A stretch of 52,091 nucleotides of DNA from a virus: positions 1-52,091 of the IMG/VR virus record IMGVR_UViG_3300022752_000103. One strand, written 5' to 3'. Positions 9,701 to 15,868 of this stretch are shown piece by piece (position 1 is the first letter of the stretch; the number at the start of each line of letters is the position of its first letter). A program made the position numbers and the translations under genes. The notes beneath the pieces are model-generated. The model ran no database searches. It saw only the letters and a program-made list of their open reading frames with translations, and had not been told where the DNA came from.

Positions 9701-11602
9701 ACCAGCAGTTGAAGCAGGGTGTGTTGAAGATAGAGCGATGGTTGTTGATGTTACAGCAGAAACAAAGTAGTTTGTGTTGATAGAAACACCAGTTAGAGAA
9801 CCAACATTGCTGAATCTTACGATAGAACCAACGCGAGTTGGTAGATCTCCATCTCCCAAGTTTGTGAGAGTGTTAACAGTAAGGGTAGTGCCACTTACAC
9901 TGCTAATCGTTGGAGAGAATGAATTCTCAAAGTTCTTAGTTCTGATAAGAGTGTTTGTAGCAGCGGCAGTATTTGATAGTGTGTAGGTAGCAGAAACAGA
10001 TTGATTGAGTAGAGCACCACCAGTGCTGTTAGATGGACCTTCAATGATGAAGAAGCTATCAGTTTCTCTCCAGTTCTGACTGGTAAAACCAGGAGCAGTT
10101 GGAGTTGCTTTTACAACATAAACACCATCAAGACCAGCAATACCAGTATCACTTAGAGTAATCTGACGCTCTGGGTAAACACCCATTTGACGGTTTGTTC
10201 TGCTGGATGAGAACGTTACTTTAACTTCTGACTGACCATTGATTGTTTGAATGGTAGCAATGCTTTGCTGAAGCTCATATCCTCTGCTATTGAATAGAGA
10301 GAATGTTAGGTTACCAGTACCAGCTGCTGAGAAGTCAACAAGAACATCGCCGTTATATGCGTTCTGTGGATTTGTTGCTAATTTGATTGTATCAGCATCA
10401 ATAACAACAGCATAGAAGAAAGCTGAAGCAGCAGCACCAGTTCCGTTGTTATAAATTGGTAATTGACCAGCAGAAACAGCAAAACGACCAGTTGAAACAG
10501 CGTTAATTGTTGGATGCGAACCAGTGGAACCAATATATGTAATTGCGTCGCCAGTTACAAGACCATGGTTAGGAATGCTAATCGTATCATTCACAACCGA
10601 AATGGAAGAAGCAGCGTCAATTACACGAAGAATGGTTCCTTGGTGGAATGGTTCATATGGGTTAAATGTACCTGTGTTTAGAGAATATGAAATTCTATCT
10701 TCAACGTTACCACCCGAAGTAATAGAAGCAGCAGAGAAGTTAACTCTTCTGTTTGAAAGAGTATTTGTTAGGTAGAAAGGAGCACCTGTCTTGAATCCAT
10801 GCTTATATGGAGTTGTTACTGTTAGTGTGCTTGGCGAAGCATTGTTGGTAACAACTGGACCCTCATCTACTGAAGCACTGTTGTCAAAAGGAATCTGTGA
10901 CTGAACGTAGAAACGACCAGTAGTAATTGTGATATATGCGGTATTAATACTTACTGGTACTGAAGGTGAACCAGGCTGGACAGTTCTTGTCTCGTAGGTG
11001 AAAGAAAATTCAGTTGTTCTACGAACAAGGAAAGTTCCTTCCGCAGTGATGCTATCTACACCACGAACGTCAATAGGAATACCAGTAGTTAAACCGTGTG
11101 GGGAAGTACATATAACGGTTACAATATTAGTACCGTTGGTTGTTACGTCAGCAATATTTGTTAGTGGAGTATCTCCAGAAATTGAATAGTATCCTGGAAT
11201 ATTATTTGCTCTTTCGAGGGTTTCCCACTTGGTTGCCTGTAGACCATATTCAAAGTCAGTATCAATTAGAGTGTTTGGTTCCGATACGCGGAACTTTGAT
11301 ACTGGATCAAGCAGTGTATCAACTGGTTTGATTTCAACACCATCTTGCTCAGTGAAAATCTGAAGAACGTCACTATCTGACATTCCAGTGGTGTCATAGT
11401 TTAATGTAACAGTTGTTTTATCAGTTGCTGAATTATATGTTACTGAAGTCGCTTTGAGAGCCGTATCGCCAACGTTGTAGATAACGGTGTTGGCGGTTGC
11501 GTTGTTAATTAAGAGTAATCTCTTTGCGTTGACGTTACCATTTAATATAACCTGACGAGCAGCCTTATTAAATGTATAGTCAAATGCTAACTTTCTTGCC
11601 AT
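3785..11602 (-). CDS. Giant repeat-built virion/adhesin protein (2605 residues)
   Basis: This is a very long structural protein, probably part of the fibres or outer baseplate that touch the host. It contains at least eleven copies of a module that opens with a motif such as NHGLTTGARVVYS, SGHGLSTGDAVVYK or PNHGLNTGVKVYYS. The better-preserved copies continue with a YYVI-x-ID-x-N-x-(K/R)LA strand. The same module occurs in giant bacterial adhesins. At about residues 1670-1735 one carbohydrate-binding-like unit appears (KGDWNNSDNYLYGDIVLY). The last 350 residues are non-repetitive, with GTGTRFTKQLSAGDFVVIRG and YMDYSWYGAGKVRFGFKDQR, a segment I recognise as conserved in long cyanophage virion proteins. 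The start has a good AGGAG Shine-Dalgarno. It ends its operon at the terminator at 3745-3762. A precise T4 counterpart is not evident. Confidence 0.82.
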   Translation of the reverse strand: MARKLAFDYTFNKAARQVILNGNVNAKRLLLINNATANTVIYNVGDTALKATSVTYNSATDKTTVTLNYDTTGMSDSDVLQIFTEQDGVEIKPVDTLLDPVSKFRVSEPNTLIDTDFEYGLQATKWETLERANNIPGYYSISGDTPLTNIADVTTNGTNIVTVICTSPHGLTTGIPIDVRGVDSITAEGTFLVRRTTEFSFTYETRTVQPGSPSVPVSINTAYITITTGRFYVQSQIPFDNSASVDEGPVVTNNASPSTLTVTTPYKHGFKTGAPFYLTNTLSNRRVNFSAASITSGGNVEDRISYSLNTGTFNPYEPFHQGTILRVIDAASSISVVNDTISIPNHGLVTGDAITYIGSTGSHPTINAVSTGRFAVSAGQLPIYNNGTGAAASAFFYAVVIDADTIKLATNPQNAYNGDVLVDFSAAGTGNLTFSLFNSRGYELQQSIATIQTINGQSEVKVTFSSSRTNRQMGVYPERQITLSDTGIAGLDGVYVVKATPTAPGFTSQNWRETDSFFIIEGPSNSTGGALLNQSVSATYTLSNTAAATNTLIRTKNFENSFSPTISSVSGTTLTVNTLTNLGDGDLPTRVGSIVRFSNVGSLTGVSINTNYFVSAVTSTTIALSSTHPASTAGVTALTLGGTPGAAVARVFRSGVRAQVHDGATSWLNHTRCSIHDWCSITGKMFTRECISSDRIFIKNHGLASGVPVMFVGGGNTWTGGTTPPVESAAQSAIYYIEPINRDEVELRTTETVSGVGPYSGSTGATRVNFSTANTWAGGVYQIHPGFTINAFSSPSGGSGGGRDRVLGAYANLPPYMTERAEVIIKEGTGSTIVGGLQQTPNTYAQFQKYFARTLINSGPISGASEFSLTLADSGSPINFTSTHTTGGGRFIGIRISENTFSNSFYLPNHGGIAGQRTTYSISGSFTNGTRDTQATYPATAGFPGPLFDFVTDSTGVNWPRVNMALSQPTGAVQGLSNGTTYYMVPINDDIFKVQAFSASTLPTGQPTVQFSITGTASQATNAVSGPFGITDVSFSNTSVANPFGNRIFLPIEQQTLVEGDVIRYESTGASEVGSAYTGAPGLVNGNLFTVRNVSDFTPISTGLFTTIDHDADASILTLNTSVSSISAGNTLWTGTYLNERLFVNAVGAGTFTIGGQSVTLTANQIHVTRGFGGTTARVIPTEITLYRINGSFQLQVRDTATPRSFSVASGSTNATTDTWTLTGHGLRIGETVAISAYSTSGAITNTIINTAQSANAQLYFAIPVDANNFRLAHSRAAAFAGFPIDITNAGSGGSWSFVQYYDSVPLTSSASGTHSLINVSSTGTIDGGYDASSVSDFKMVFSPSTTISNRTITFDPQRNTDLKTGTFFYQNHGLTTGARVVYSRNGNSFEIGRSTGNTNPRAGYNALYDLQITSVVTSSPSAGFVTYNFSTLPSSPFDIVPNQTITISGVTRDGSLTNGYNGTFKVVSSTVSSVTVANSTTGGTIAGTGFISGTYYVIRRNLDMFQLAYTKQDALNGVAIQNFSTTGTVNAGHTITTAQVTGESLGSGLATIVARDLIVNGSSGSVVTPASDRIVSNSHGFVTGDRVIYQVWGNGRNINGLVSGRQYFINRTEGSQPRGGASSGQGANQFSLHNTWVGAYTNTDLVDILGVGTSTLHQFKVTNPTLKGTTFKGDWNNSDNYLYGDIVLYRNSYYMSVTGATAPGQSSVVFNNANPPVQDSDGRANLNWMLLPPLPAYSTRFLAQYRGGDSVKLSGRMPIKTLVFSGSSVANTTTGIFNISGHGLSTGDAVVYKLDAQGGYHQGTNGNWSEYTSQLPQQPYGGMTANTIYYINVIDANNFTIHSSPAGAFIGGSTGTGVDQVIPTSNGSGSSHRFEKYEGFVFDMQVLAVNNDSDMIVSDPYPTRQIAFNPQTTAVAVSGLSTPVISTERDEIYIPNHGLNTGVKVYYSAGFGIGNVIGGLTEGSTYFVIKINDDVIRLASTLSNALTFQFIDITSTGQGFNHYLVAATYCSSSYIRYQSGGALVTDSPGVANSNLYLSQTGANIRDGVVQAVPFIYETQMFVRPDCLNLHRSFDGGVEISTSRSPGIEITRQTRRYFRYQSGKGLQYSTGINFSPSIDVSTITHDGTSLATVVTRKPHKLTTSNRIIIEDVQVTSGVATPYTTPANGQFFTVHSVINEFTFRYATNGIPADLSPSGFPALFLYEWADARVRAGMFDDQNGMFFEYDGQNLYCVRRNSTAQMAGSVACTFKSNIVTGTGTRFTKQLSAGDFVVIRGMSYKVTAVDSDTQIHISPSYRGTTRSRIVMCKTIDLKVAQSNWNIDKCDGSGITAFKLNIHRQQMAYMDYSWYGAGKVRFGFKDQRGIVTYVHEFVHNNKENEAYLRSGNLPARYEIENGENPTYAPSLYHWGASVIMDGKFEDDKAYLFSVASGSSGSDTISIPATLAGTAVPILSIRLAPSVDTSLVGPLGERDLVNRMILKMNSTGLVVGNTNSRPASVRLILNGNLSQSAYFTNYGAPSLCQIIKHTGQSADTVTGGVTIFEFRAAVNSPITQELKELVELGNSILGGDYVYPNGPDVLTLAIVPTDTAAATTVTARLTWVESQA

Positions 11603-11625
11603 TTTAGTTTATTCTCCTTTTAAAA

Positions 11626-12525
11626 TTAGAATCCGAATGTTAGTGAAAATGTCAAAGCTGCCGCCTTAACCGCAGCAATTTGTTGGGTTACATTACTGGT
11701 GTTATCACCCTGAGCAAATAGTTCCCAGAAAGCAGGTGCTTGTTCGGGGTCTCTTGCTCCACCATTAGCAATGGTGTATTCTTGGATATTTATCCAAGCA
11801 CTAGCGCCCTTGAATACGATTTCACCGATGTTATAATCGGTAACCGCACTCCAGGTGCCTCTCCATTTAAGACCAGTTTGAAAGAATGTCCATTTAGTTA
11901 CATCTGACGAAGGTTTTACGTTAGTACTAGCAGCAATCGCAACGTAAAGATTACCGCCATACTGAGCAACATCACCAGGCTTGTACGCAGTTGCTCCACT
12001 CCATGCTCCCACTGGGGATAGTCCAGTGACTAGGAGACCCCAATCAGCAGAACTTGAAGAAGGAATTACGTTTGTATTGATTCTTTTAGCGGTATAAGTA
12101 TATCCGCCATAAGCAACAATATCTCCTGATTGATATTCGGTTGAACTACTCCAGTTATTTTCAAACTTTAATCCATCAAGATAAGTTGAAAATTTAGTAG
12201 CATCAAACGTGCTTGCTGAAGTGTGTTGAGTTGTACAAACATAAATTGTGTTACCATAAGTAACAAGGTCATTTAGTTTGTAAAAAGTGGTTGCTGCCCA
12301 TGTTCCTTTTACTTCGTAACCTGGAACATGAACATTCCATCTTGTTGGGGATGCGCCAAGATCATTGGTATAAAATGCCGCTTCAGATGCGGCAGATGTG
12401 TGGTTGACAACACAAACATATGTGTTACCACCAAACTTCACAATGTCATCAATCTCGTAGGCTGTTGTAGCAGTCCAAGCGCCTCTCCAATTAAATTTTA
12501 ATCTACCTAATCTGAAGTCTGCCAT
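11626..12525 (-). CDS. Five-repeat carbohydrate-binding-module protein
   Basis: This 299-residue protein is built from five tandem units of about 50 residues. Each opens with a (R/K/V)G(A/T)W or NNW strand and a xxT-x-Y segment, then D-I/V-V-x-(F/Y)GG and a (T/L)YVC or YVA strand. Examples are RGAWTATTAYEIDDIVKFGG, KGTWAATTFYKLNDLVTYGN, VGAWSGATAYKPGDVAQYGG and RGTWSAVTDYNIGEIVFKGA. This is the ChtBD3/CBM5/12 pattern with conserved Trp and Tyr, known to bind chitin-like or other polysaccharides. The protein probably contacts host surface glycans. There is no enzyme domain or signal peptide, as expected for a virion part. The last 30 residues (NTSNVTQQIAAVKAAALTFS) may be an oligomerisation tail. 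A GGAAA Shine-Dalgarno precedes the ATG, and the gene sits between fibre genes. Confidence 0.85.
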   Translation of the reverse strand: MADFRLGRLKFNWRGAWTATTAYEIDDIVKFGGNTYVCVVNHTSAASEAAFYTNDLGASPTRWNVHVPGYEVKGTWAATTFYKLNDLVTYGNTIYVCTTQHTSASTFDATKFSTYLDGLKFENNWSSSTEYQSGDIVAYGGYTYTAKRINTNVIPSSSSADWGLLVTGLSPVGAWSGATAYKPGDVAQYGGNLYVAIAASTNVKPSSDVTKWTFFQTGLKWRGTWSAVTDYNIGEIVFKGASAWINIQEYTIANGGARDPEQAPAFWELFAQGDNTSNVTQQIAAVKAAALTFSLTFGF

Positions 12526-12537
12526 TTTGTTTTCCTA

Positions 12538-12915
12538 TTATTTTGGACCTGTGTAAGAATAGTTCGCATTTAGTCTTGCGACCATATAACCAGCATCATC
12601 AATAAAATATCTCACTTTTTTATTTTCAAATCTATACTGTTGATATTTATCATTAGCACTATTTAAATCACCCATTCCACTGATATTATTTTTTTGTCTA
12701 CCTGATGGTAGTGCTTCAACATAGTCTTCATTCAAAGAAGCAAATACTCCATCTTGTGGTTCATTAAAGACATCAATAACAGAATTTGAAACAGTATCTT
12801 CTAAAGTGTAAATCAACATACCATCAGCAGTTCTTCTTAGACCATGAAAATCGTAAATTGAGGTGGAAGAACCAGAACCTCCTGCTCCTATTAAGTTGCT
12901 TAAATTAATTGCCAT
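12538..12915 (-). CDS. Conserved cyanophage hypothetical protein with YDFHGLRRT motif
   Basis: The 125-residue product has a Gly/Ser-rich N-terminal linker (LIGAGGSGSSTS). It is followed by IYDFHGLRRTADGMLIYTLE, a motif I associate with small proteins encoded between fibre genes of T4-like cyanophages. The middle is acidic and the end is probably beta (KKVRYFIDDAGYMVARLNAN). No catalytic or membrane feature is visible. It has a GGAGAG Shine-Dalgarno, begins one base after the stop of the 745-residue fibre gene, and ends 12 bases before the carbohydrate-binding-module gene, so it belongs to the same operon. A virion or fibre-accessory role is inferred only from context. Confidence 0.75.
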   Translation of the reverse strand: MAINLSNLIGAGGSGSSTSIYDFHGLRRTADGMLIYTLEDTVSNSVIDVFNEPQDGVFASLNEDYVEALPSGRQKNNISGMGDLNSANDKYQQYRFENKKVRYFIDDAGYMVARLNANYSYTGPK

Positions 12916-12916
12916 T

Positions 12917-15154
12917 TTAGTAAACTCTCCAATATGAACCTGTCCATACTAAATCAATATTCACGCCAGAATAATCAAGAATTAATGCGTTATCAACAAC
13001 ACCTGTACTGACTAAGAATGATTTATTATTGGCATTAATTACAGCATTTGCTGTCCCCCAAGTATTTGCTCCATCTGCTAATCTAACAATATCTCCAATA
13101 TTTGGATTAGAAGGTAAATTAGCACTAATCAAACCATAAGATGTATCCACAATATAATTTTTATTCGATTCAAGTTGATTATTTGTAGTATTAAATGTTG
13201 AGGTAACAAAATATGGAGAAAGAGTTCCATTCACATTTTTTGTACCCATCATTAAAAAGTATTGAACACCAGCAAGTTCAACATAATTAAAATCTGAAAT
13301 TGAAATACTTGTTCCAAATTGAAATACTGGTTGATTAAAAATTGCCCAGTCTTTTCCATTTGAGGATCTTAAAGTGTTTCCACTTTGATCAATAATCAAA
13401 TAAGCTTGTGTTGCTGGGAAATATTTAAATGATTGAACAGATTGTACATTTGATGGATTAACAACTAAATCTGTCCAAACATTACCATTTGTTGAAGTTT
13501 TTATAGTTACATCATTATTTGTTTGATTATCAATTACTGCTATAAATCCTGTTCCGTATGGTTGTAAATAAACTTTATTTAGACCACCAATATTAAGTCT
13601 TTGTGTCCATGAAGTAGCATCACTTGATGAAGATATATCTCCTGAAGATCCACCAGCAAGAAAAACACTATTGTTATAAGCAAATGATGTAATAGGTGAA
13701 AGTAAATTACTATTTCTTAAGGTAAATGATGTCCCTCCAGTAGAAGAACCAATTTCTCCAAAAGAACTACCAATTAGTAAAATACCGTTGCCAAAAAATG
13801 TAGATATAATGTTACTATTATTAGTTCCAAATGGACCAACAGAAGTAGTCCATGATTCACCGTTTGATGAAGTACATAAAGTATTTGCGTTTCCTACAGC
13901 AAAGAAAAATGATCCTCCCCAGGAAACAGAATTTAAGTTATTTGGAGTTCCTGATGTTCTTGCTGACCACGAAGTTAAATTAGCAGAAGAAGAAATTTTT
14001 CCTCCATTTGTAATAATAACATGTCTGGGAACGAAAGCACTTTCATTAAAAGCATAACTTTTAACAACAGTTTCTGGAGCAACTTGTGTATTTCTTTCTG
14101 TGAAAGATGAAATTGAAGTTGGAATAGCAGCAAGAAAAGTCCAACCAACCAAGCTTCCAGCAGTTGTTTGTGTTAAAATTTCTTCCCATCTTGTGAGAGA
14201 TTGGTTGTAAATCTTTGGTGCGTTAGTGAAAGTGTTGAAAATTAATTGACCATCAGTTGGGTTCGCTGGGTCAGTCAGAACACTGAGATTTAATTTTTCT
14301 GAAGTAATTGAACCGTTTGAAATTTTTGAATTGCCAATTGCTCCTTGGGCAATTTTATCTGATGTGATGGCATCAGTAGCAATTTTATCTCCAGTGACAT
14401 TTAAATCACGGATGTGATTTGTAGTAACTGCTCTGTCGGAATCAACTAATGGACTACTCTTTAGTTTGGAAGAATCTACTGCTCCACCTGCTAACTTTCC
14501 AGTAGTGATGTTTAAATCACGAATATGATTTGTGGTGACAGCTCTATCAGCATCTACTGAAGCACTTGACTTTAATTTTAAGTTGTCTACCGCACCGTCA
14601 GCAATCTTGCCATTTGTTACAGCGGTATCAGCGAGTTTAGCAGTTGTGACATTTAAATCACGAATCTTTGCTGTTGAAACTGCTTCTGCTCCAGATGTGC
14701 CATCTAACTTAATTGTGGTGATAGCACCATCAGCTACATCCGCTGCGATTACTGTTCCTGGAGCAATCTTCTCGGAAGTAATTGCGTTATCGGCAATTTT
14801 GGTGGTTGTTACTGCTGCATCTCTAATACTAACAGTAGTTACTGTATCTGTTCCAGGTTTGTTAAGAGAAATTCTATCTCCAATAATGGCGAAGAAAACT
14901 GCTCCAGAAGATGGCGCAATCGCAAAAGTAATGATGTTACTTTGAATAAAGAAATCTACTTTTGGATTTAACTGACCGCCATTAAGTACTGCTTGTACTA
15001 ATAGTTCTGTATCTGGATAAACTGGTTCTCCTTCAATCGTTAGATAGAATTGAGTTGCGGAACCATTAAATCCAACGCCACCGCCAACTCTTTGGAGGGG
15101 AGTATCAATTTTTCTATTATCTGTCCTTGTGGGACTTATACCTAAGTATGGCAT
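12917..15154 (-). CDS. Tail-fibre protein with coiled repeats and an Asp-box beta-propeller
   Basis: This 745-residue protein has three visible parts. Residues 1-90 are a cyanophage-type head domain starting MPYLGISPTRTDNRKIDTPL. Residues about 91-295 are short repeats of the type (I)RDLNVTTAKLADTAV and DGAVDNLKLKSS, with IAxGAI / IASDKIAxG units, the trimeric fibre-shaft pattern of phage tail fibres. From about residue 350 to 625 come blade-like repeats with Asp-box-type motifs: SSNGESWTT, SSTGGTSFT, SSSDATSWTQ, STNGNVWTD and SSNGKDWAI. This is the spacing of BNR/sialidase-type propellers. The final 80 residues end in DLVWTGSYWRVY, a common fibre terminus. I infer a receptor-binding fibre with a glycan-binding or glycan-cleaving propeller; the catalytic Arg triad of true sialidases was not identified. 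The ATG has a perfect AGGAGG site. Confidence 0.85.
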   Translation of the reverse strand: MPYLGISPTRTDNRKIDTPLQRVGGGVGFNGSATQFYLTIEGEPVYPDTELLVQAVLNGGQLNPKVDFFIQSNIITFAIAPSSGAVFFAIIGDRISLNKPGTDTVTTVSIRDAAVTTTKIADNAITSEKIAPGTVIAADVADGAITTIKLDGTSGAEAVSTAKIRDLNVTTAKLADTAVTNGKIADGAVDNLKLKSSASVDADRAVTTNHIRDLNITTGKLAGGAVDSSKLKSSPLVDSDRAVTTNHIRDLNVTGDKIATDAITSDKIAQGAIGNSKISNGSITSEKLNLSVLTDPANPTDGQLIFNTFTNAPKIYNQSLTRWEEILTQTTAGSLVGWTFLAAIPTSISSFTERNTQVAPETVVKSYAFNESAFVPRHVIITNGGKISSSANLTSWSARTSGTPNNLNSVSWGGSFFFAVGNANTLCTSSNGESWTTSVGPFGTNNSNIISTFFGNGILLIGSSFGEIGSSTGGTSFTLRNSNLLSPITSFAYNNSVFLAGGSSGDISSSSDATSWTQRLNIGGLNKVYLQPYGTGFIAVIDNQTNNDVTIKTSTNGNVWTDLVVNPSNVQSVQSFKYFPATQAYLIIDQSGNTLRSSNGKDWAIFNQPVFQFGTSISISDFNYVELAGVQYFLMMGTKNVNGTLSPYFVTSTFNTTNNQLESNKNYIVDTSYGLISANLPSNPNIGDIVRLADGANTWGTANAVINANNKSFLVSTGVVDNALILDYSGVNIDLVWTGSYWRVY
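14270..14890 (-). repeat. Fibre-shaft repeat region in the 745-residue gene
   Basis: Short coding repeats (units ending TTAKLADTAV, TTGKLAGGAV, TGDKIATDAI and the twice-seen RAVTTNHIRDLN) are also similar as DNA, with ATTTAAATCACG recurring. They encode the extended shaft and could recombine with each other. Confidence 0.65.
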
Positions 15155-15165
15155 TACTCCTCCTA

Positions 15166-15498
15166 TTAATTAGTAATTTCTAAGAAACTTAATAAGACAT
15201 CCATACCGCCAGCAGTGTCACATCGTACTTTTACTTGATCTCCAACTTCCAAAACAATTTTTTGACCAGATAATACTTCAAATGAAGCACCAGTTGGAAT
15301 TGGAATATTTTTAATTAAATTAGCATCAGCACCAGAAATCTTATCAATTTGAACATCAGCAACCACAGAAGAGGTTGCTACACAAGCAAGGTTTAATCCA
15401 ATGATGATTGCTACGCTATTGGCAGGGCAAGTATATACTGAGGTATATGTTGTACCAACAGCTGCGCTTACTCTGGATCTAAAGGTATTAGTTGCCAT
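15166..15498 (-). CDS. Small beta-sandwich-like hypothetical structural protein
   Basis: A 110-residue protein with the order MATNTFRSRVSAAVGTTYTS, hydrophobic AIIIGLNLACVA, a VQIDKISGADANLIKNIPIP strand pair, and KIVLEVGDQVKVRCDTAGGM. It resembles the small beta proteins that cyanophages encode beside tail fibres, and in layout the 89-residue protein at 470-739. The likely role is a virion decoration or fibre-attachment piece; this is inference from neighbours. It has an AGGAT Shine-Dalgarno, starts one base after the upstream gene stops and ends 11 bases before the 745-residue fibre gene, so the three are one transcript driven from the late promoter at 15808-15815. Confidence 0.75.
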   Translation of the reverse strand: MATNTFRSRVSAAVGTTYTSVYTCPANSVAIIIGLNLACVATSSVVADVQIDKISGADANLIKNIPIPTGASFEVLSGQKIVLEVGDQVKVRCDTAGGMDVLLSFLEITN

Positions 15499-15499
15499 T

Positions 15500-15769
15500 T
15501 TATCCTAACGCGATTGATAATGCCAAAACATCTTCAACAAAAACAGGTGTTACCCACGATAGATCTCCCGACCCATTCGTTTGTAACACCTGTCTGTCTA
15601 CTCCAGCAGTTGTGGGTAGAGTCAATGTGTAATTAGCGGAAAGAGATGATGGCGCTCGAAGCGAAACAGAATTGTCTCCATTCGAAGATAATTCTTGTAA
15701 CTCTAATCTGTTCTGATTTTGTACGACGACGCCGTTTTTTACGACGAACGCCTTAGCATTCGTTGCCAT
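15500..15769 (-). CDS. Short fibre-type protein with APSSLSANYTLTLPTTAG motif
   Basis: This 89-residue product carries the segment RAPSSLSANYTLTLPTTAG, then VLQTNGSGDLSWVTP. That is a repeat-end motif found in many cyanophage and marine-phage tail-fibre proteins. Here it stands almost alone, preceded by a short N-terminus (MATNAKAFVVKNGVVVQNQN). It could be a small adaptor for the fibre or a remnant of a longer fibre gene; it has proper start and stop codons and a strong GGAGAG Shine-Dalgarno, so I treat it as functional. It is the first gene of the minus-strand fibre operon, with a consensus late promoter 39 bases upstream, and faces the plus-strand fibre cassette divergently. Confidence 0.78.
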   Translation of the reverse strand: MATNAKAFVVKNGVVVQNQNRLELQELSSNGDNSVSLRAPSSLSANYTLTLPTTAGVDRQVLQTNGSGDLSWVTPVFVEDVLALSIALG

Positions 15770-15807
15770 GAAGGTTCACTCTCCCCTTCCGCTAAATTTT
15801 CTATCTT

Positions 15808-15815
15808 TATTTATA
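15808..15815 (-). promoter_or_regulatory. Late promoter for the minus-strand fibre operon
   Basis: An exact TATAAATA on the minus strand, 39 bases upstream of the ATG at 15769, in the only sizeable spacer of this region. It is separated by 17 bases from an identical element pointing the other way. Confidence 0.78.
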
Positions 15816-15832
15816 CAATTAAAATACTCAAT

Positions 15833-15840
15833 TATAAATA
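15833..15840 (+). promoter_or_regulatory. Late promoter for the plus-strand fibre cassette
   Basis: An exact TATAAATA on the plus strand, 28 bases upstream of the ATG at 15869. Together with 15808-15815 it forms a back-to-back divergent late promoter pair. Confidence 0.78.
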
Positions 15841-15868
15841 CTATTACGGAAAAATGTAGGAAATCATA

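Noticed and set aside
14532-14945. 137-residue plus-strand ORF within the 745-residue fibre gene
   Set aside because: Its Ala/Val/Ser-rich sequence is the mirror of the shaft repeats, a common artefact.
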